Below are positions 24,175-33,867 of a stretch of DNA of 64,000 bases, in pieces. The DNA lies in assembly GCA_963971225.1 (NCBI GenBank), contig OZ020269.1, forward strand, positions 21,140,921-21,204,920. Reading direction: 5' to 3'. Under the pieces are notes generated by a model that saw only the letters and a list, made by a program, of their open reading frames with translations, had not been told where the DNA came from and did not search any database. The stretch is from Melieria omissa. Its lineage: Eukaryota; Arthropoda; Insecta; Diptera; Ulidiidae. Position 1 is the first letter of the stretch. Each line of letters begins with the position of its first letter. A program made the translations under genes and the position numbers.

Positions 24175-26920
24175 TGCTCTAAGGAGTCAATAGAGCTGGA
24201 TGCCCTACTGTCCTCTTCATACTTTTCTAATCACTTCAGACGTTTTTTTTAAATACATTTTTTGCATTAATGCAAATTTCACAAAAACCTACCAAATTAA
24301 TATTTTCTAAACATTTTAGAAAAATTTCGTATGATTCTTATTACAAAGTTCAATTATAAACTTTGATGAAAATTATTTTTATTAATTAAAAATGATTTTT
24401 ATTTTTTTTATTAATTAAAAACTATTTTTAGCAATTATATTTTTTCCAAAAATACTCAAGTTTTAACAAGACAAAACTGTTAACTTTCAACTGACTTCAC
24501 TGAACTCGCTCAATTAGTCAAAATATGGGTTACAAATGCCGATCGATGAGATGGCATCATCAGTAAACTTGTGCGGAACAAACCGTGCACACACTTTTTG
24601 GTAGCTTAATGTTTAGTTGAAATGCGATTAATTGATGTTTTTGAGAAATTCAAATTCAATTCAATTTCAAGAATTACAGTTCTAAAGATCTCTACTGATC
24701 TTTGATGAATAAAAGCAAAGTTTTGAAGAAGTGGGGTGCCGTTTTGGTTCCTTGAATGGAACTTACTTACATGGGAGAGAATACTAAGCGTTCACATACA
24801 GCTAACAGCTAATAGATAAGTCTCTGACGGATTGGCTAAGAAACCCATTTAACTATTCCCAAACGATTTAAGTCTTTTCAATGCTGAGGAAGCAGGAAGT
24901 GGGAATTGTTTGAGTGCTTCACTCAAGCTTCTTTAAAATTGTTTGTAGTGGATTCCCAATCTCGCTGCGTGTAGACCAACTGGCCTGTTTCTCGAAAACA
25001 CTGCCATCAGCCGAGAAACATTTATGCTAGTGTTACCTAGCAAATCGTTTGTTCTACGAATTTTGTGGCAAAATCTAAGAAGCCACCCAGCCGCTGCGAA
25101 AAGCTACGAAACCGATAAACTTCTGGGACTGTGACCAACCCGAAACAAAATGAATTCTGACAAGTGAAAAGACAGATATTCGAGCTAACTGGCTAAGTGC
25201 TCAATTCCAACGAAATACCTGACGGTAGTACAGGAGGGGGGAGGAGATTAAAAAACATCACCCGCACTGACGAGATATTGGCTTACGCAGTTTAATTCTA
25301 TATAAAAAAAACCCCAGCACATGAAGAGATTTTGCCACCATATGTTCACTTTTCAAATGTTCTCTATTCGGTAGCTGTCCGTCTTGTAAATAAGTGGTAT
25401 TTCACTTTTAAAAATATTTTTTATTTCAGAACAACGCAATCTTGTTTACTTGCAGATTTGAAATTTTCATTTGAAAATAATTTCCTTTTTGTAAATGAAC
25501 ATATTTCAGCTTTTACTTAGAGCTCATTGAGAACTCAAAATATGAAATCTTTATTAGAACAAATCAAAGCATAATGACTCAGAATATGAAATCTTCATTA
25601 GAACAAAACAAGTCAGAAGGATGTATCGAGTTAATATAGAAATCAAATTAAATTATAACGCACGCCCACATTGCTATAAAGTTGGCGCAAAAACATTTTG
25701 TTTTGTTTTATTTTGTTTTCAGCAACTTTGAAAACAAATTTCAACATAAAATTTCACAAAATTCCTTATTTTTTGAAGCCTCATTTTGTGCGCTGTGCTT
25801 TTTGCCATCTGGCTATGCCACCTTATGTGACGCTCATTGCACTTAAATCCAATTGTGCGCACATTTAAATGACACACTTCCGGTTGGTCGCCTTTTGCCA
25901 CAATCATTTCCCTACTCCCCTCCCTCCTTTCCCACCACACACTTCCGCTACTCCATTTAATTCTACTTTCCGTTCGCGCGCTTTTGCTCGAACGCTCTGC
26001 AATAATTAACAATCTGTCTGTTTCACTGCAGCCATTCCCACTATTGCTGCCATTTATACACTTTTCGACCCAGCACCGCGCCGCCCCCGCCACCAATATG
26101 CAATTTATTAACACAAATTGTATGTGTGTATCTGTTTCGCTGGCATGTAGCCGATATCCTTTCATTTCTCCCAAAAGCACTGCTGAAAATAAAAATAAAA
26201 TAAAAAATAACAACAACAAAAACAACCCAAATTACACAAAATTTCACATCTTTATGCTCGCAATCAGCAACACGGGGCCACATTACGACACCGCTGCACT
26301 AACTCGCGCAGACAATGAAACTGCAGCCGGTGCTGACCTGGTCGCAGCCACGTACGGCTCTTTCGTTTGCTGTTATGCGCGCCGCAACTGTTACTCGGTT
26401 CATCTGTCTGTCTGTCTGTACATACACACGAACGTCTCTCTGACGATGTGTGTGTGTGGGTGTGGTTTTCATTTTTGTTATCCTTTACAGTGATGTGCGC
26501 AAAAAGGGCAGATCTGGCGCTTGTTTTGTGTTTTGCGTGCGCCACCGGGAATTTTACGCCATCATAAAATAGCGCACAGTTTTGCGGGTTTATCAGTTCG
26601 ACAGTTCGACTCGCCGCCACTCCCACGAGTACGACGAATGCTTTCCATTTTAGCGCTGAAAAATGAAAATGGTTCGAGCACAAAACCCACTTTACAGCGG
26701 TCCAAAGTGCAATGCAAGTAGCAGCAACGGAGAACGTATGTGCGCGGAAATTGTGGCAGCAATGTGTTTTTGGCGCAAAAGTTATATGGCATTGATTAAA
26801 AAAGTATTGGCAATAATTGATTAAAATGCTGCCCTTTCATTATTTATTTGGGGGCATTCGGTTTGATGTTGAGAGAGAGAGCAACAAATTAAAAAGTGGG
26901 TTAGTAGATGGTATGGCAAC
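24175..26920. other. Non-coding stretch
   Basis: AT-rich to 24.7 kb, then unassigned sequence. 24.7-25.3 kb has more even composition and may hold a decayed transposon, but no motif could be named. Open frames at 25.7-26.7 kb overlap on both strands without recognisable domains. Confidence 0.4.
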
Positions 26921-27850
26921 AGCAAAATTCAATTACTCATACGCTCCGTTGTGTCATTGGTTTTTATAGAAACTAATTAAAGAAGGGTTTCAAGAGATGG
27001 GAGCAGAAGAGAGATGAGATGTTGAATGATTTTTGCTGACAATTGAATTACTCATACGCCTCATTGTACCATTTTTGTTCAGAAAGACGAAATGTGTAAT
27101 TAGCTTGAGAAGAGTTTCTATAGATAGGTTGTATTAAACGGCTACTGCCGCAAAGTCAAATACTGCTACACGTACTGGAGCACACTGGGGGAATTTTGGG
27201 GGTTCAACACCACTCCTCTCAAATAAAAAATATGGTTTCAAATGGTATTTGGCTCAAAAGTTGACGAAAACCCTCCGCCCCCCAAAATTAAATCCTCTGT
27301 GCGCCCCCGGCTACGCGCCAATGTGCCATTCGTCTACAGGGAGATAATTTGACTGGCACTTTAAAAGCTCGTTTACCCAGAATGGCTTCAGCCATTAATT
27401 GAATTACTCATACGTCTCGTTGTGCCACTTACTTTTAGTAAGAATAATTAAATAATGATTTTAAAACTGACATGCAGAATGGCTGAAACTTTTAATTGGG
27501 TTACTCATACGCACCATTGTGTCATTGGTTTTTAGATGGACTAATTAAAAAGTTTTTTGAGATGGCATACGTATAGTTGAACATTTGATTACTCATACGC
27601 ATTGGTGTTCATAAAAACAAAAAAGATGTTTTAAAAATCTCTTATTCAAGCAGATAAAGCAAAGAATGCTAAGAAAATCACAAAGTGAATAAGAAAGGAA
27701 AATGTGTTGTGTAGTATGAAAATTGAATTACTCATACGCCCCAAAGTGCCATTCGTCTTCAAAGAGATAACATTACTGATGCTTTAAAATATTTAAAAGT
27801 TTACGCAGAATAGCTTCAGTCATAAATTGAATTACTTATACGTCCCGCTG
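26920..27850 (+). repeat. Degenerate satellite of about 90-115-bp units headed by ATTACTCATACGCC
   Basis: Unit heads occur at about 26938, 27053, 27409, 27506, 27594, 27733 and 27837, all on the plus strand. Most read (A)TTACTCATACG followed by YCCNTTGTGYCATT. Two longer sub-blocks are clearly duplicates: 27324-27413 and 27742-27842 share GTGCCATTCGTCT, AGAGATAA-like, GCTTTAAAA, CAGAATRGCTTCAG and AATTGAATTACT. Units 26938 and 27506 share TTGTGTCATTGGTTTTTA and ACTAATTAAA. Copies are strongly diverged, so the array is old. Confidence 0.8.
27173..27323. mobile_element. Candidate hAT-like MITE interrupting the 27-kb satellite
   Basis: The ends are imperfect inverted copies of CAGTGGCGCACACTGG-type sequence (left TACTGGAGCACACTGGGGG, right end complement CATTGGCGCGTAGCCGGGGG). 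The interior (TTTCAAATGGTATTTGGCTC) is repeated in inverse orientation at about 28002-28040. No clean 8-bp target duplication was seen, so the boundaries and the hAT assignment are tentative. Confidence 0.4.
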
Positions 27851-27961
27851 TGTCATATAGTTGCTGCATCTGTATAGCCTTTTTTAAGGCCCCAAGTTAA
27901 TTTCAACTTTGGTTTTGGATCAAAGTACTTTAGAAATGTGAAGCATGCTTTACATTTATAT

Positions 27962-28050
27962 CAGTGGCGCACACTGGATTGGATTTTGGGCGGTTTTGGG
28001 AACAACTTTTGAGCCGAATACCATTCGAAACCATATTTTCTTCCAGCATT
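27962..28050 (+). mobile_element. Partial second copy of the hAT-like MITE, inverted relative to 27.2 kb
   Basis: Starts CAGTGGCGCACACTGG and continues through ACTTTTGAGCCGAATACC and AAACCATATTTT. These match the reverse complement of the 27218-27323 segment with a few changes. The far end was not located, so it may be a half element. Confidence 0.5.
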
Positions 28051-29490
28051 TTTCATACCGAAAAATTAAAAATAAAATTGTTTTTTATTTAAAACACCGG
28101 CAAAGCTAAACTGCTTTACTAATTATGAAAAAGTAAACGTTGTGATATACAAAAGTTTAATTGATAAGTTTTTAGTTAAACCAACCGAACTGGTATTCGA
28201 AAAAGTGGCTTCAAGAAAGAGTAAATGTTTTTACTTCCATATACATTAGCGTAAATTTTCTGTAAAAATATTGAAAAATCCTTGATAAAACGAATTCACA
28301 ACTCGTTTGGCATATTTCTGAAACAACAAACACATTTCACCCAATAGTGGCACTTTAGAGTTTTTTTTTGTTGTATTGTTAAAATCTCTGAACGTACATG
28401 AATTACTTCGATACAATCACTCAGAGGCCCACTGGCCCACTCACGTATCATTCATTTTCCCTACCCCAATGAATTCAAGCTGCTCAGTGTTAATCTCTAT
28501 TAAACATTCATTATGTAAATTGATGTTGTTGCTTTTTCTCAATTTTCCCCAAACAATTGCACCAACACTTAACACCAAAAGCTGAAAGCAACAATGGCAC
28601 ATCGACCACTATTGAACGACTGAATGAATGGTGGCAATAATGCTCAAGCCACACAAACCCCAAACACACACAAACACATAAACAAAAACACAAAATCTAC
28701 CGCCGGCACCTCCTGGCCACATCCGCCATGTGTACATATTGCTGGTGCTGTGCCCACTTATTGCAAATAGCAGCCAGCCTAAAGCGTAGAAAATTAAAAC
28801 ACAACAACAACAACAACAAAATCGAAAATAACAAAAGCCCAGCCAAGTGAATGAAAAAGGAAAATATAAACAAACAACAAAAAGAACAACAGAAAAACTT
28901 GCAATAAAAATTGTAGACGAACAAGTGAGAGTAAATACATAAATATTTGTGTTGGCATTGAACGAATTCGCTATGCGCTGCAACTTTTTGATTATAGTTT
29001 TAACTGTCAATAATTGCAAAAAAAAGGTGTTAGCAACTGAACGGATATTTTTTCAAAACTTTTTTCAAGAATTCTACTCATTAAAAAGTTGAACCCAACA
29101 TGTTTTTTCCAATGCAAAATTGATTGAACTTTTGAAACCCTCAATAAAATTTCATAAAATTGCAAATCGAAAAAGTTTTGGCTAGTAACAAAAATTATGC
29201 TTTCTTTATTAAATTTTTTTAAACAAGTTTTTTTGTAATGAAATTGTCAAAGAAAATCTCAAACTACTGAATTTAATGTGTTCATACATTTGAAATTTTT
29301 TTACAAATTTAATATGAAAAGGATATGTTTATTTATTAAAAAAGAAACATACCTTTTTTAATGGAAATTGAATTGAATTTAATTGAATTTGTATTGAAAT
29401 TGTAATGAAATATCTTTAAAGAATGTTTCAATGTTTATGTTTACAAAACCCCATGATTTTTTCACTGAAGAATATTTTTCGTTACTTATT
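28051..29490. other. AT-rich non-coding stretch
   Basis: No gene supported. CAA microsatellite near 28799-28821 and CA tracts near 28656-28680. 29.0-29.5 kb is strongly AT-rich. Confidence 0.5.
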
Positions 29491-29506
29491 TTTTTACCAT
29501 AAAATA

Positions 29507-29839
29507 ATTTAATTAATTGATTGGCACGACAGCCCGCTTACGCGAGACTAAGGCCTAGCTTCCCGCAACGACCCGTGTTGTGCGTGTGAATTTTGTACGC
29601 GGGTGGAAGGGACCTACAGTTTTATGCCGGTTCCGAACGGCAGGTTGGGAGCTTTTTCATAGGCAATTTTTACTCTCAGAGGTTTGCCATTTCCAGCTGA
29701 GAGAACAGCCACCGAAAGAGAAAACGAGTTTCCCGTTATTTTTTTTTTTTAGGTGTTACTACATGCAGTATTCGATCTTGCGTCGCTCTGCATGCGACTC
29801 GTTGGACCGCGCACTAACCAACTGAGCCACGGCGGCTGC
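29507..29839 (-). mobile_element. tRNA-headed SINE 1, complete insertion with 14-bp target duplication
   Basis: Read on the minus strand from 29836, the head GCCGCCGTGGCTCAGTTGG carries a near-perfect pol III A box (TGGCTCAGTTGG, 29829-29818) and a degenerate B box (GCAAGATCGAATAC, about 29780-29768). A tRNA-unrelated body contains GGCAAACCTCTGAGAGTA, GCCGTTCGGAACCGGC and CTGTAGGTCC. The element is bounded by perfect direct repeats TTTACCATAAAATA at 29493-29506 and 29840-29853, diagnostic of LINE-style retrotransposition. The 3' end, on the left, is AT-rich (ATTAATTAAAT). Such elements do not encode protein and borrow LINE machinery. Confidence 0.85.
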
Positions 29840-29967
29840 TTTACCATAAAATACCATTTGTTAAACAAGAAAAGTAATTTTTTTATGAAACAAATTTGTG
29901 TTTTATTATTTTTCTATTAAAATTGTAAAGAAAGAGCAGTTTAAATATCATTGCATGAAACGAGTGA

Positions 29968-30205
29968 AGCGGATGGGAAAAGGGGGAGAGGACCTACAGT
30001 TTAACGCCAAATTTGAACAGCGGTTTTGGCAATTTTCCTTTCACACTTGGAGGTTTTGCCATTGTCTGCTAAGAGATTCTTGTAATTCTCATCTACTTCA
30101 TAGCATTGGAAGTAAACAAGTGTTTCACCAGCCAGAACTGCGAATCAAACCTAGAGCCTCTGGTATGGGAAGCCAGTGTGCTACCCACTGGACAATCGAG
30201 GACGA
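29968..30205 (-). mobile_element. tRNA-headed SINE 2, related body but different head
   Basis: On the minus strand the head starts GTCCTCGATTGTCCAGTGGG (A-box-like, 30203-30184) and has a good B box GGTTTGATTCG at 30151-30141. The body GGCAAAACCTCCAAGTG ... CTGTAGGTCC (about 30070-29990) aligns with the body of SINE 1. The head is not the same tRNA type as SINE 1. No clear target duplication was found, and the left boundary is approximate. Confidence 0.7.
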
Positions 30206-31375
30206 ACTTGGCCGTAGTAGATGTCTTAAGGGGTTAAAGTCTCATACTGAAAAAATCTCTCTATAAAAAAATCTATAAGGCATCGTCGCTCTAATCAATC
30301 AACCAATCAGCCCAACTTCTTTAGATGGCACCCATTTTTCCATGACTGCTTAATTGAAATTTCAATATAGCTTTCACCAAATATAATTCCAATATGTCTA
30401 TGGAAGTTCTAAAGAATTCTAAGCCGAGGACGAGCATAACCTAATCGTTGCCAATAAAATGCCTACAAATTTCGCGACTACTACTCCCCCACTACAAGCG
30501 CCTATAAGAAAATCACTATATCTCGGTTCCTCAGTGCAGCGTATAATAAAAATGTTGAAAAGCGTAGGCTAAAAAGTGCGGCGCATGGCAGAGCACACAA
30601 TGTAGGCGCATTTATTAAGTTGTAAAACATGCAAATATATCAGCTCCATGTGTACACAGCTAGCAAGTACACATAAGCCCGCAACGCCGCTGCCATGCAC
30701 ACACACACACAGTTGTGTTCGTGTGTATGGATGTGCAGTGTTGTGCGTAGTTGTGTACGGGGCCAGCCATGAGCTTCGTGTACGGGTTGGCCGCCTTTGT
30801 TTACCATAACCATGATTAATATCTCAAGTGCAAACGTGCGTTTGTGTGTTGTGTGCTGTAACTATGAATGAGTATCTGTAGGCTTGCACGTTTGCGTTTG
30901 TGCTGGTATGCGTGATTTGTGTTTACAGTTAATTTGTCGTAATGCGTAAATTATGCAAATGCAATGCTGCAGGCGCATTTTTACTCATTTGGCGCCCACG
31001 TTTTGTTCTTGCCGCTGCCCGCCAATGTTCGGCTACTCTGCATGCCGCGACTATTATATACTTCATATTTTTTTTTTATTTCGCACAAAAACTGCGCATA
31101 ATGAAAAATTATTGCTTTGCTGCTTGCAGCATGTGCTGGCAATTTTTTATGTTTTTTGTTGTAGTTACGAGACTGTGATTAAAAATGGTTGCCTAATTTT
31201 TTTGCAGCAAGGCCGCGAATCATTGGAAATATTTGTAACGTTTAAAAGTGCAATTTATGATTTGAATATTTGTTATGAGAAATAATTAAATATTGCTTTT
31301 GTTAAGATAAGAAAAATATAAAGTTTAGTAAAAGGATGTCTATAATTTTTCCAAAATATAGATTTAGTAAAAATA
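30206..31375. other. Non-coding stretch
   Basis: No gene supported. CA/GT tracts near 30699-30730 and homopolymer T near 31069-31078. Confidence 0.45.
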
Positions 31376-31975
31376 AAATTAGGTTGATTTAGATGTCATG
31401 AAAAAGATAAGATTGCGTTCTAAAGAAACATTTCAGACAGTTTTGTGATTGCTTGACTCAGTTTCGTTTGAGATGAACACTTACAATGCCATTAGAAACA
31501 TACGATTTCGTACTAAAAAAACTTTTCAGACAGTTTTGAGATTGCTTGACTCAGTTTTGTTAGAGCAATCATCAAAAATATACCCATATACCCAGACATT
31601 AGAAAAATAAGACTTCGTAGTAAAAAACTTCGCAGAAAGTTCTATGATTGCTAAATTCAGTTTTACAATGGCCTTCGAAGAAAAGGTTTCGTACTATGAA
31701 AACTTTTCAGACTGTTTTGTGATTGCTTAACTCAGTTTTATTTGACTGCAAATCAATGGTTGTATTCCTACGAAGGCATTAGAAGGATCGAATTTTGTGC
31801 TAAAGAAACTTTTCACACAGTTTTGGAATCCTTGATTAAGTTTTATTTCAGCGCGTCTAAATCCAATGTGTGCGCACCTACAATGACGTTAAAAAAAAAT
31901 AAGATAAGTCAAAAGAACGATAAGATGTCATAGTTAAAAAAACTTCTCAGACAATTTTTTGATTGTCTGGTGTCA
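31376..31975 (+). repeat. Mariner-linked tandem array B, about six units of roughly 105 bp
   Basis: Each unit follows the pattern ATAAGATTTCGTACTAAA ... AACTTTTCAGACAGTTTTG ... GATTGCTTGACTCAGTTTT ... GAGC..TCATCAAA ... ACATTAGAA. Units start near 31396, 31500, 31607, 31683, 31782 and 31905, with point and length divergence. The same unit forms the array at 50.6-51.4 kb and a single truncated copy at 2.54 kb. In all three cases it lies immediately upstream of mariner N-terminal coding sequence. Confidence 0.85.
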
Positions 31976-32029
31976 AGTGCGAGTGTCAAACAGACACCAA
32001 CAAGGAAAAAATATTCCATATTTGACAGT

Positions 32030-32240
32030 TTGTCTTTGATACAGCCGAAACCCCGCAATTTTGGTGTCGTTAATTCCGTTCACGTAATTTTGATATCAAA
32101 GGTCTAACACTCATCGTCAAACATGTCGCTAAAGTCATGAAAATTGTGGTTTATGGGAACAAAATATTGCTCAGGTCCAATTCAAAGATTAAGAAACTCT
32201 TCTAAGAACAGCAATTTCCTATTTTGTATTTAAACTTCAA
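32030..32240 (+). mobile_element. Mariner relic B, N-terminal DNA-binding segment only
   Basis: The short degraded reading ATTTTGATATCAAAG ... CTAAAGTCATGAAAATTGT corresponds to the F-D-V ... K-x-M-K segment of the mariner N-terminal region in relic C (51430-51510). Catalytic regions are missing; the sequence is unrelated after about 32240. Confidence 0.5.
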
Positions 32241-33867
32241 GCTTCAATCAGTGCCTGCAAGCTTCAATCATGAATGTAGTGCAATCTTTGACCATAAACT
32301 GCGCACACAAATGCCATCAATCAGTAAGAGGAGCTGCTGCTAATTGTTGTGCTGGCTTTTGACTCAATTTTCGCTCTTAGCTTTCTAGCAGCGCCATTTG
32401 TCAGGCTTCTCCTCTCCTATGTCTTCAATATCGTTTACCCCCCAATGATATCATTGTCTCACTGTGGATCGCTTGCCAGCAGTGCACCCATAATTTCCCT
32501 TCAATTTAATGGTGTCATTTCATTTACATTGAATGTGCCATTAAAACGAAATTGTATCTCGATAGCAAATGGCAAAGCGATGGCAATCAGAGCACCGAAA
32601 GCAAGGCTACGCAAGTGTCAAATTCGCTTTTAATGACAACACACAGACGTTACGTGTTAGTGTGCATGTGGCCGTTGCTGAGCGGAAATTGAATGTTGCA
32701 AGCATTCCCAAGCCAGTTGACAACTGCGGCAGCAGCGACTTGGCGCCCGTAAAAGTATCGATTGTGCTGGCCAAAACAGCGATTGTGCTGTTCTACAACA
32801 ACAAAAAAAACAAACAACAAAACCGCACTAATGTTACGTATACGTAATGTGGTACGATTTATTTTCAGCTGCAGCTGCTAAAAATACTTTCGCAATAAAT
32901 TGAATTCTTTATGAAATTAGATTTTCTAAAAATGTTAAAGAAAGTACTTTTTTTAACATTTAAGTTAATCGAAATTGCTACACAAAAAAATTCGCTGATG
33001 CTTGCATTGGTATTGACATTTTTACTGCTTATGAAGTTGCACCTCGGCTCTGTGCACTGAGGCCAACAACAAACAGTCTTGGCCCGCCCGTAAGCGCCAA
33101 CGTACACCTGCGCCGCGAGCAATAACCAGCTATTTGACTTTTGTGCGTGTGCGAAGAGCTCGCAGCTGCCCTGTCATGCTGACTTTTAACTTCTCTACAT
33201 GTCGACGTAAAAATTGCAGCTGCCTAACAGCCCTGTTGCTGGTCACTACAAGTTGTGTTGTTAGTGTGAGCACACAACACACGTAGTTTCTGTGTGCTCT
33301 GTTCTTTCGCTTCGTGCGCCATTTTCATTTTTGCCACGCCATCAATCTACTTTCTTGTTATGACAACTGCGCCAGAGAAAATATAAGCCAAGTGAGCGAA
33401 ATGTTGGTGGGAAAAGAACGCAAACAAAAAAGTGATAATCATAAAAACATAACACAATCCACGGCCGCCAAACGAGCGGCACTTAATCAGCGCCTCGGCC
33501 GGTCCGAGCCAAAACGGCTGTTTGCCGCACGCTATCAGCTTTGGCTGTGCGCTTTTATGGCACCTCGTTACGTACCGCCGCTACCAACAATTCAACAGAC
33601 AACGAGGATTCGTGTTCGCTCTTCATTGACTTGTGCCTCGTTGCACCTCTTCTGCCGACGACATCGTTGTGTTCGTATAAATAAATAAATTATTTATTTA
33701 TATTCATTTGGAAGGAAAAGTGAAATGGGTTTTGTGTTGCTTTTCACGATTTGCTGTTTTTTTGCTTGATGTCTGTTGGTCGGTAAGTATGTACTTAGTT
33801 ATGCATTTTGTTGTGCTAAATTTAGCAGGTTGACAATTTTCGACTGTTTTAATCCCCTGTCCAATCT
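32241..33867. other. Non-coding stretch
   Basis: No gene supported. Includes open frames at 32349-32847 and 33314-33688 with no recognisable domain. A strong donor-like GTAAGTATG occurs at 33782 on the plus strand without an associated acceptor or coding frame. Confidence 0.4.

Noticed and set aside
26920..27850. A CRISPR-like array, from regularly spaced repeats at 27 kb
   Set aside because: Unit lengths vary, bodies are related rather than unique spacers, and the sequence is eukaryotic.
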